Position numbers and translations under genes: made by a program. A model generated the notes under the pieces. That model was given only the letters and a program-made list of their open reading frames with translations, ran no database searches and was not told the origin of the DNA. 5,563 nucleotides of DNA from Paludibacter sp. (GTDB lineage: Bacteria > Bacteroidota > Bacteroidia > Bacteroidales > Paludibacteraceae), in assembly GCA_028705705.1 (NCBI GenBank), contig JAQWCZ010000149.1:1-5563 (forward strand), read 5' to 3'. This document shows, in pieces, positions 1 to 5,555 of the stretch (positions are counted from its first letter, which is position 1; the number at the start of each line of letters is the position of its first letter).

Positions 1-126
1 TCAAACGAGTACTCTCGTCAGGGAGCTTGGTCATATTATTTTCCACATACAACCAAACAACCGGCAAACTCATCTAAATCATTAGTTTTTAAAGTTCGAC
101 CAATGTCTATTATTGAACAAAATTAA
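1..126 (+). CDS. C-terminal end of a surface protein, possibly DUF1566/FISUMP-like (partial, 5' end outside window)
   Basis: Frame 1 is open from the first base and ends at TAA 124-126, giving the last 41 residues of a protein that starts to the left of the window. The tail begins SNEYSRQGAWSYYF and later reads SLVFKVRPMS. This is the pattern 'S-x-E-Y-S ... A-W-x-x-Y-F ... V-R-P' seen at the end of DUF1566-like and Fibrobacter-major-paralogous-type (FISUMP) domains of Bacteroidota surface proteins, where an aromatic-rich strand is followed by a closing V-R-x strand. The domain assignment rests on a short tail and is an inference. The stop codon touches the ATG of the next gene with no gap, so the two are very probably co-transcribed and possibly translationally coupled. 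Codon use and base composition match the following genes. Confidence 0.7.
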   Translation, partial: SNEYSRQGAWSYYFPHTTKQPANSSKSLVFKVRPMSIIEQN

Positions 127-2154
127 ATGAAATGGTTAAATAACATATTGATGTTTGTATTGCTGTCAATAAGTTGTACTGCAATTGCTCAGACTGCTCC
201 TCCTGTGAGTATGGCGGGTAACCTGAGTGTGTCAAACACTATTGTTGATAATGACCTGAAATATGGTCAATTAGGACCGTCTGTTGTAGTAACATATTCT
301 GCCGTAAGAGGAAATGTAATACCTTCTGGAACAGGAAATAAAGCCATTTTGGGTACAACTGAGTATAAAGATCCGGTTGCTTATACGAAAGATGAGTTTT
401 CTTATTATGTTTCTCCGGTTTCAGATTTTATGAATACGGGTAATCAAAATGTACCGGTATATGTCCCTGATAAGGACATTAATGGAAATCCAAGAGTATA
501 TAATGGTCGAATCGATATAGGTGCTGTTGAATATTCCATGATTTTTAACCGTGGAAATGGAAACTGGCAAAGCATTAGTAAATGGAATATTGAACGTATC
601 CCAACAGTACATGATATTGTTACAGTTTTAAATGAAGTTACTGTGATAAATACCGATGCAGTATGTAAATCAATTATTTTAATTGGGAACAATGGGAAAA
701 TTATTATTGATACCTTGTCTCAATTAGATGTCAATACTACCATTAATAACACAAATAAAGATAAGATTCATATCAAAGCATCCTCATCTTCACCTAATGG
801 AACATTGATTTTTCATAATTCGTATGCTGCTCCCGTTTCAGCAACAGTTGAGATGTATTCCATGGCTTATATAAATGAGAATCTACCAGATGATGATTTG
901 GATAAATTTAACTGGCAATTTTTTGGTATTCCTATGCGAACTTTAAGTCCTCTGCCTCCTGATCCATACAGTAGTTGGTATGTGAGATGGTTTAGAGAAG
1001 ATTCTATTGGTTATGATAAATGGCAAAGTATAACTGCAAATGATATGCTTACTTCATTCAAAGGATATGAAGTAGTTCAACCTGAAGAAAAAATTTACAC
1101 GTTTAAGGGTATTCTTGAAAATAAAGATACCACAATAATATTAAACAAATCTGATGTTCCATATTATGCAGGTCAGCATTTATTGGCAAATCCATATACT
1201 GCTTCAATCAGAATAAACGATATGGTGTTTGGAAGCAATACTGAAGCAACTGTATATTTATATCATTCCGGATCTTATGCAGATTGGGATGTAGATCCGG
1301 AAAATGGAAGATTGGGTACTGGAAGAGGCCAATACTTGGCTGTACCTCAGAATGTATCAGAAATGATTCTACCATCAATACCTTCTATGCAGGGCTTTAT
1401 TGTCAGGGCAACTGCAAACAATGGCAGTGTTTCTATCCCTTATGCCTCTGCAACAAAGAACGTTAGTCGACAGAGAATTAAAAAAACAGCGCAAATAAAT
1501 CCACATTTAACTGTTGAATTATTTAATCAACATGTTCTTGATCGTGTATGGCTCATTTATGAACCAACTGCCAGCAAACAGTTTGATAATGGTTGGGATG
1601 GATATAAACTGATCAATGAGGGGAATGCTGCGTTGATATATGCAAATGGACCTGCCGGTAATCTTCAGGTAAACACAGTTGATGATTTTAAAGAGATTTA
1701 TTTACACTTTGTACCGGGAAAGAAAGAGTTTTATAAGCTAAAATTAATTAATAACAATATTGAAGATGTCTTTTCTGATTTATATTTAATTGATTTACAA
1801 GAAAATAGAATAGTAAAAATAGGTTCTGATACTACTATTTACACATTTTCATCAGCTTCAAAAGATAAAAACCAAAATCGATTTAAAATCACTACACAAT
1901 ATGATTCTAAGTATAAGGCAGAGGATCAAATTAAGATTTTCTGTGTAAATGATTATCGTTTTATAATTCAGAATTTAACGGATCAGGATGGTTATTATGC
2001 ATTATATGATGTTTCAGGTAGATTATTTAAACAAAAAGAGTTAAAAGCAGGAAGTGATACTTCTTTTATAATAGATCATAGTAGTGGTGTAATGATTTTA
2101 AAGGCTGTGGCAGGTTCTGCGCAGAAGACAGAGAAAATACTGATTAGAAAGTAA
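127..2154 (+). CDS. T9SS-exported surface protein with choice-of-anchor Q-like N-terminal segment and C-terminal type A sorting domain
   Basis: Predicted 675-residue secreted protein. Residues 1-21 form a Sec signal peptide (K2, hydrophobic core LMFVLLSIS, cleavage site A-I-A before Q22). Residues about 30-136 resemble the final segment of a right-handed beta-helix surface protein: VTYSAVRG, then YYVSPVSDFMNTGN, then D-I-N-G-N-P-R-V-Y-N-G-R-I-D-I-G-A-V-E-Y at 117-136, the 'choice-of-anchor Q' signature. Residues 140-230 (GNGNWQSISKWN, CKSIILIGNNGKI) and 240-440 (FNWQFFGIPM, HLLANPY, PSMQGFIVRA) match modules repeated in large Bacteroidales surface proteins. Residues 455-590 look like a beta-sandwich. 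Residues about 598-675 form a T9SS type A sorting domain: YYALYDVSGRLF, then GVMILKAVAGS, ending K-I-L-I-R-K. It should cross the outer membrane through the Por/T9SS machinery and be anchored or released there. No enzymatic motif was seen; an adhesive or structural role is inferred. The start is the first ATG, immediately after the upstream stop, and gives a complete signal peptide. C17 is not in a convincing lipobox. Confidence 0.9.
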   Translation: MKWLNNILMFVLLSISCTAIAQTAPPVSMAGNLSVSNTIVDNDLKYGQLGPSVVVTYSAVRGNVIPSGTGNKAILGTTEYKDPVAYTKDEFSYYVSPVSDFMNTGNQNVPVYVPDKDINGNPRVYNGRIDIGAVEYSMIFNRGNGNWQSISKWNIERIPTVHDIVTVLNEVTVINTDAVCKSIILIGNNGKIIIDTLSQLDVNTTINNTNKDKIHIKASSSSPNGTLIFHNSYAAPVSATVEMYSMAYINENLPDDDLDKFNWQFFGIPMRTLSPLPPDPYSSWYVRWFREDSIGYDKWQSITANDMLTSFKGYEVVQPEEKIYTFKGILENKDTTIILNKSDVPYYAGQHLLANPYTASIRINDMVFGSNTEATVYLYHSGSYADWDVDPENGRLGTGRGQYLAVPQNVSEMILPSIPSMQGFIVRATANNGSVSIPYASATKNVSRQRIKKTAQINPHLTVELFNQHVLDRVWLIYEPTASKQFDNGWDGYKLINEGNAALIYANGPAGNLQVNTVDDFKEIYLHFVPGKKEFYKLKLINNNIEDVFSDLYLIDLQENRIVKIGSDTTIYTFSSASKDKNQNRFKITTQYDSKYKAEDQIKIFCVNDYRFIIQNLTDQDGYYALYDVSGRLFKQKELKAGSDTSFIIDHSSGVMILKAVAGSAQKTEKILIRK

Positions 2155-2158
2155 AAAA

Positions 2159-2815
2159 ATGAAAGAATTTTTATACATATTGTTTTGCGTGGTAATTTTG
2201 GGGCTCGGAATCTTGCTCCTGAATTCCAAAGGAGCAGATGATTTGTTTCTTTCAGAATATCCGGAATATGTTAGTCCGGGTGTTGACTTTTCAAAAATGA
2301 ACAATATAAAGAGCTCTTATGTTCCACCAAAGAGAGTTCAGCCAGTCAGTAGAGGTCTGATAGGTAATAATTTTTCTAACAAGGCAATATCCGGAGGAAA
2401 TACTTCATTATTACCTGCTGGAAATCAAAATTTAGCTAATAACACACCCTCAACAACCACAGGTGGATTAAATATGAATAAAGGAAGTTTGCGCAATTCA
2501 GAAGAAAGTCCGCTTGCAACTTCTATGTTATTCAACAGGACTAGTAGTGGAAATGCGGCTTCTGGTAGTCAGGATGGAAATAACTTAATTGCCGGAAGTT
2601 CAACTGTTTCTGAAAATAATCTAAGGTCATTTGTGCCAATGGATCCTTTTAATGATTACCGAGAAGGAGATATTACCCATCCCGGTGGAAGTCCTGTTGA
2701 AGATCCCTTAGTCAATGTACCCGTTGGAGATGGATTATTACCTTTGTTTCTGATGGGTTTAACTTACACCATGCTGAACCTGTTTAGACGTAAATTGATT
2801 AAAAAACCAAGATAA
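2159..2815 (+). CDS. Small membrane/surface protein with Ser/Asn/Gly-rich linker and PxGDGL-type C-terminal sorting-like tail
   Basis: A 218-residue protein that I cannot assign to a characterised family. Residues 4-21 form an N-terminal hydrophobic segment (signal peptide or anchor) with no obvious signal peptidase site. Residues about 60-155 are low-complexity and rich in Ser, Asn, Gly and Thr, as in exposed linkers. Residues 160-187 are Pro/Asp-rich (MDPFNDYREGD). The C-terminus has a tripartite layout: P188-V-G-D-G-L193, a hydrophobic run from 193 to 209, then R-R-K-L-I-K-K-P-R. This resembles the 'PIDGGL...' PID-CTERM-type tails of Bacteroidota proteins and, more loosely, exosortase/sortase recognition tails; the equivalence is inferred. 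It starts 4 bases after the previous stop in an A-rich stretch without Shine-Dalgarno, so it is probably in one operon with the T9SS protein and may be displayed or anchored beside it. A terminator follows directly. Alternatively it is a simple double-spanning inner-membrane protein. Confidence 0.82.
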   Translation: MKEFLYILFCVVILGLGILLLNSKGADDLFLSEYPEYVSPGVDFSKMNNIKSSYVPPKRVQPVSRGLIGNNFSNKAISGGNTSLLPAGNQNLANNTPSTTTGGLNMNKGSLRNSEESPLATSMLFNRTSSGNAASGSQDGNNLIAGSSTVSENNLRSFVPMDPFNDYREGDITHPGGSPVEDPLVNVPVGDGLLPLFLMGLTYTMLNLFRRKLIKKPR

Positions 2816-2818
2816 TAT

Positions 2819-2854
2819 AAAGACCGATTATTCATCAAATAACCGGTCTTTTTT
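2819..2854 (+). terminator. Rho-independent terminator of the surface-protein operon, between convergent genes
   Basis: An 11-bp stem with one mismatch (AAGACCGATTA 2820-2830 with TAACCGGTCTT 2840-2850) encloses a 9-base loop and runs into TTTTTT at 2849-2854. It begins four bases after the stop of the 218-residue gene. On the minus strand the same hairpin follows the stop of the leftward gene but is trailed only by TTTATATT, so it could end that gene too, less efficiently. It is the only good terminator between these convergent genes. Confidence 0.85.
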
Positions 2855-2870
2855 CTAGTGTGAAACTAGT

Positions 2871-4760
2871 CTATTCCATTGGAATAAATTTGTTGTAATC
2901 TTCTACATTTGCACCTTTTAGACAGGCTTCTATTATTTGTTTACCAAGCGGATTTAACTCCGGTACTAAATACTGTTGAAGTTCCTTTCTAAAAAAGTCA
3001 TATAAAATGTTGGCTCCTTTGTCATAACCTTCTGTTCCAACTTCTGTTTGTTTGTAAACCTGAAGAAACCTGGAAGGGATTTTAGCACCCTCAATAGTCA
3101 GGTAATTCAGTTCATAACCAAGCAATGGACACCTTGCTGCTTGATATTGATCTTGTTTCAGTTTTGCATTTCCGCGTCTTGTCAGGTATTCACGCATTAA
3201 TAATTGTGGTTTAAAACCAACCTCCCAAACACCGATGTATTGGTTCGGAACTAGTGTATATCTTGTTACAGGAGTATCCAGTATTTGTTGCAACAATATG
3301 TTGGCATGTTCCACCATTTTGCCTGTTGCAAAAGGCCAGTATGAACCAACACCTTCCGACCCCATTCCGCTTCCCCCTACGATACTTGGATTGGCGTGTC
3401 CTCGGGGAGATACAAGTCTCCATAACCATGCTAACGCCGGAGGAAGAATGTGAAAAAGCCCAATGATACCATAATTTGGTTTTTCTGCAGAACTAGGCGG
3501 GGTTCTTACTCCAAAACTACGAACATCAATAGAAACCGGTGTTCCGATGACATTTGGAACTATTTCCCGGGGTAAAATTACTCGGGGATTGGGACAAGGT
3601 TTCCCGGGCTCGTCTTCTGTATGATCCCAGATAAGCACAGTACTATCAGGGTTTGATTGTAAATTCAAAAATAACAATGGTTTTGGTGGTTTGATAGTAA
3701 TCTTTTCCAGGAAAGGATCATCCCCATATTCTCTTACACTGTCAACACGTATAAACCATGCATTTTCAGCATCGAGGACTGTAAGTTTACCGTTTCCTTT
3801 TTGTATTGATGGGTGACACAAAGCCATATCATCGGTTACCGGATTGAAAGAAGAAAACAAGGGGAGATTAATCAAACGACGTTCACCTGAAATAGGGTTT
3901 TCACCAATTAAAACCTGTCCGTTTGGCTCGCGTAGAATGTGTTGCAACATCTCACTTTTTCCACCGCCACTGGCACCTTCATGCATAAAGGTGGTTATAT
4001 TGTCATACGGACTAACAGCTTGAACAGTAGAACAATGTGCCGTTATCCATCCTTCTTTTTCACCTTTTGTAAGCAATGCACCGTATAATCCCTTTTTAGC
4101 GCTTGGTCCCGGATAGAGATTATAGGAGAATATTTCATGCCGGTTGCCATCACGGTTGTGTACAACTATTTGTTTCCCATTAAAGTGGGTATGGCGGAAT
4201 GTCGGAGCAACATAAATAATTGAATCCAATTCCATATTATCAGGTAACTCGTTTACTGGTACGATGATCTGTAACATGGCTAACCCCATGGCAAAGAAAC
4301 CTGCATTGGCCGGTGCAATTGCCATCCCATTCACTCCGATGCCATCCCGTCCTGCAAAATAAAAGAAAACAGCCAAATCTTGGGTTTTCAGCCAGTTAAA
4401 TGTTTCTTTCTTTAAAATGTTGAAATCGTAACCGAATTTGGTTTGAAAGGTTTCTTTGTCTGTTGGTTCTTCGTCGGCAATAGCCATGGTTTCAGGGTCG
4501 CGGCGACGCATATAGGGTTCAGTATAATTAGCTGATATGCCATTCGTAACTCTATGTACAATCGCCTCCGTGTATAACGTTTTTCCAGGTATGTTGTATT
4601 TAACCTCGTAAGAATTATTGCCCTCGCCCCCTAAAGCAGCTACGGCAAGTTCTTCCACGCTATTGAATACAGTGAAACTTTTACAGTTGGTTAGCACTTC
4701 AACTGTCTCTGAAGGTAATTTTATGCCTCTTTTTTCTAAGTCTGAAATGAAAATGTTCAT
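2871..4760 (-). CDS. DUF4914-type protein, predicted divergent PEPCK-fold P-loop enzyme
   Basis: A 629-residue cytoplasmic protein with no signal peptide, matching in length and character the DUF4914 family (about 630 residues, Bacteroides and Clostridium relatives), which has no established function that I know of. The motifs follow phosphoenolpyruvate carboxykinase order: Y216-x-G...K222-K223-G; H242-C-S 19 residues later, the same gap as Lys213 to His232 in E. coli PckA; P-loop G262-ASGGGK268-S269; kinase-2-like D330-A-E-N-A-W335 (E. coli DDEHGW); N391-P-R393-V-x-x-P (E. coli NTRVSYP, Arg333); and S415-F-G-V (E. coli ADAFGV). Two differences stand out: the second Asp of the kinase-2 pair, a metal ligand in E. 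coli, is Ala331, and about 45 extra residues separate the P-loop from kinase-2. A nucleotide-dependent phosphoryl-transfer or carboxylase-type reaction is inferred; the substrate is unknown. The P-loop alone also recalls HPr kinase (GxSGxGKSE). It lies 71 bases downstream of an XRE-cupin regulator and carries a copy of that gene's upstream palindrome. The ATG at 4760 gives the expected N-terminus. Confidence 0.88.
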   Translation of the reverse strand: MNIFISDLEKRGIKLPSETVEVLTNCKSFTVFNSVEELAVAALGGEGNNSYEVKYNIPGKTLYTEAIVHRVTNGISANYTEPYMRRRDPETMAIADEEPTDKETFQTKFGYDFNILKKETFNWLKTQDLAVFFYFAGRDGIGVNGMAIAPANAGFFAMGLAMLQIIVPVNELPDNMELDSIIYVAPTFRHTHFNGKQIVVHNRDGNRHEIFSYNLYPGPSAKKGLYGALLTKGEKEGWITAHCSTVQAVSPYDNITTFMHEGASGGGKSEMLQHILREPNGQVLIGENPISGERRLINLPLFSSFNPVTDDMALCHPSIQKGNGKLTVLDAENAWFIRVDSVREYGDDPFLEKITIKPPKPLLFLNLQSNPDSTVLIWDHTEDEPGKPCPNPRVILPREIVPNVIGTPVSIDVRSFGVRTPPSSAEKPNYGIIGLFHILPPALAWLWRLVSPRGHANPSIVGGSGMGSEGVGSYWPFATGKMVEHANILLQQILDTPVTRYTLVPNQYIGVWEVGFKPQLLMREYLTRRGNAKLKQDQYQAARCPLLGYELNYLTIEGAKIPSRFLQVYKQTEVGTEGYDKGANILYDFFRKELQQYLVPELNPLGKQIIEACLKGANVEDYNKFIPME

Positions 4761-4779
4761 GTTTGAGTTTGTTGTTCTT

Positions 4780-4787
4780 AATACCTA
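4780..4787 (-). promoter_or_regulatory. Weak candidate -7 element for the DUF4914 gene
   Basis: On the minus strand, TAGGTATT matches 4 of the 6 fixed positions of the Bacteroidota -7 consensus TAnnTTTG. It sits 16 bases downstream of the operator copy, compared with 17 for the good -7 element of the regulator gene. A TTG at 4812-4810, inside the operator copy, could act as the -33 element. The match is degenerate, so the call rests mostly on the parallel layout of the two upstream regions. Confidence 0.3.
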
Positions 4788-4803
4788 TTTGTATATCTCA
4801 ATA

Positions 4804-4820
4804 ATTAAGCAATATTTAAT
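4804..4820. promoter_or_regulatory. Second copy of the palindromic operator, upstream of the DUF4914 gene
   Basis: ATTAAGCAATATTTAAT matches the perfect palindrome at 5422-5438 at 15 of 17 positions and keeps most of its dyad symmetry (ATTAAGCA / A / TATTTAAT). It ends 43 bases before the ATG of the DUF4914 gene; the other copy ends 41 bases before the regulator ATG. Similar sequence and similar promoter position suggest that one dimeric protein binds both, most simply the XRE-cupin regulator encoded between them. The sequence is AT-rich, which weakens its statistical weight. Confidence 0.65.
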
Positions 4821-4837
4821 ATAACTAAATGTTATAT
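4819..4837. repeat. Short AT-rich inverted repeat over the end of the regulator gene
   Basis: ATATAAC 4819-4825 and GTTATAT 4831-4837 are a perfect 7-bp inverted repeat around a 5-base spacer. It covers the regulator stop codon (4834-4832) and overlaps the operator copy by two bases. No T-tract follows on the minus strand, so it is not a convincing terminator. It may be an accessory protein site or a chance event in AT-rich DNA. Confidence 0.3.
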
Positions 4838-5380
4838 ATTTTTAAATGACGTGACACAAAGCAGTTCAGCAGTATATTTACTTGAGTTTAAGAATCTAAA
4901 GTTTCTACGTGCATTGAAATACACGCTGTCACCTTCTTCCAGGTTGTAGATCTGATTGTCCAACTCAAATTCGAGATCACCTTTGACTAAATAACAAAAA
5001 ATTTGTCCCGACTGTTTATCAAACATTCCTGTACTGTTTGATTTTTCAGGGAAACGTATCATGAATGTATCCATGAGTTTGTTAATATTCTGATTTGATA
5101 AAGAAAAAATATCGGCTCCAAATTCATTTGTACCAGCCAACATGATTTCTTTCTTTCTTACAACTGGTATGTTTTCAGTTTCATTTTCGCCAATTAGTTC
5201 ACCAACTGTTGTATGCAGGTTTTCTGCAATATGTTTTAATGTTAAGATAGTTGGAAATGCCTTGGCATTTTCAATTTGAGATAATGCACTGGAACTTATT
5301 CCCACCTTTTTTGCTAATTCATTCAATTGTAAACCAATCTGTTCCCTTTTGTGCTTTATTCTTTCTCCAATTCTTTGCAT
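4832..5380 (-). CDS. XRE-family transcriptional regulator with C-terminal cupin sensor domain
   Basis: A 182-residue DNA-binding regulator. Residues about 4-60 are a Cro/CI-type (XRE) helix-turn-helix: IGERIKHKREQIGLQLNELA, then the recognition region GISSSALSQIENAKAFPTI, then LTLKHIAENLHTTVGELIG. Residues about 75-100 link to a cupin_2-type barrel at about 105-178 with YLVKGDLEFEL, LEEGDSVYF and ARRNFRFLN. In this family the HTH binds DNA as a dimer and the cupin binds a small molecule tied to the neighbouring metabolic gene. The usual cupin metal histidines are not visible: the 'P-H' of the second motif reads N160-F161, and no His lies in the first motif, so sensing is probably metal-independent. 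The gene has a TATCTTTG -7 element and a perfect palindrome at the presumed promoter, pointing to autoregulation. It precedes the PEPCK-like gene on the same strand, 71 bases apart, and that spacer carries a second operator. Whether it represses or activates cannot be told from sequence. Confidence 0.92.
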   Translation of the reverse strand: MQRIGERIKHKREQIGLQLNELAKKVGISSSALSQIENAKAFPTILTLKHIAENLHTTVGELIGENETENIPVVRKKEIMLAGTNEFGADIFSLSNQNINKLMDTFMIRFPEKSNSTGMFDKQSGQIFCYLVKGDLEFELDNQIYNLEEGDSVYFNARRNFRFLNSSKYTAELLCVTSFKNI

Positions 5381-5396
5381 GTGTTTAATTTTGGCA

Positions 5397-5404
5397 CAAA
5401 GATA
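5397..5404 (-). promoter_or_regulatory. Bacteroidota-type -7 promoter element of the regulator gene
   Basis: On the minus strand TATCTTTG is a full match to the -7 consensus TAnnTTTG used by the Bacteroidota primary sigma factor. It lies 16 bases before the regulator ATG, so transcription would start only a few bases upstream of the coding region and give a very short leader. No clear TTG -33 element is present at the expected distance; that region is occupied by the palindromic operator. Confidence 0.65.
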
Positions 5405-5421
5405 ATAGAATTATTTTATAT

Positions 5422-5438
5422 ATTAAGTAATACTTAAT
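5422..5438. promoter_or_regulatory. Perfect 17-bp palindromic operator upstream of the XRE-cupin gene
   Basis: ATTAAGTA (5422-5429), central A (5430), TACTTAAT (5431-5438) is a perfect 8-1-8 inverted repeat. Its near edge is 17 bases upstream of the -7 element, so it covers the -33 region, where a bound dimer would either block RNA polymerase or contact it. XRE dimers typically bind dyads of about this size. A 15/17 copy precedes the downstream DUF4914 gene. Assignment to the adjacent regulator is inferred from position. Confidence 0.7.
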
Positions 5439-5519
5439 TGTAACAATGGTCTTTTATAGCGTATTTTCTGTATAAAGTAATTAAAGTTCAGAAATAGAGG
5501 TAAATAAAATTATGTTATA

Positions 5520-5555
5520 AAAAACAAAAACGAGTGAAATTTATATTTCACTCGT
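5520..5555 (-). terminator. Strong rho-independent terminator of a leftward gene beyond the right edge
   Basis: CGAGTGAAAT 5531-5540 pairs perfectly with ATTTCACTCG 5545-5554 around a TTAT loop, with one more A-T pair at the base. The A-rich run at 5519-5530 reads TTTTTGTTTTTT on the minus strand immediately after the hairpin, so termination is leftward. No gene inside the window precedes it on that strand; it must serve a gene to the right. It separates that gene from the regulator promoter. Confidence 0.85.

Noticed and set aside
175..177. Cys17 of the T9SS protein as a lipoprotein attachment site
   Set aside because: The preceding residues S-I-S lack the usual Leu at -3, while A-I-A before Gln22 is a good signal peptidase I site and the C-terminus is a T9SS sorting domain.
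421..692. Minus-strand open frames of 63 and 82 codons inside the T9SS protein gene
   Set aside because: They overlap each other and a strongly supported gene, and their translations show no domain features.
2098..2304. Minus-strand open frame of 68 codons across the junction of the two surface genes
   Set aside because: It is antisense to both supported genes with no promoter or family resemblance.
2855..2869. CTAGT / ACTAG 5-bp inverted repeat between the convergent genes
   Set aside because: It is too short and not followed by a T-tract on either strand; the adjacent hairpin explains termination.
3235..3466. Overlapping plus-strand open frames of about 70 codons inside the DUF4914 gene
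   Set aside because: They lie fully antisense to a well-supported 629-residue gene, have no recognisable protein features and look like chance open frames.
3954..3977. P-loop GASGGGKS read as an HPr kinase/phosphorylase
   Set aside because: The GxSGxGKSE string is similar, but HPr kinases are about 310 residues, and the flanking KKG, HCS, NPRV and SFGV motifs fit the PEPCK layout better.
5461..5520. Possible small gene or further operator copy in the AT-rich region upstream of the regulator
   Set aside because: Frames are very short (ATG at 5512 stops after two codons), and AAGTAATTAAAG near 5476 matches only a fragment of the operator without dyad symmetry.
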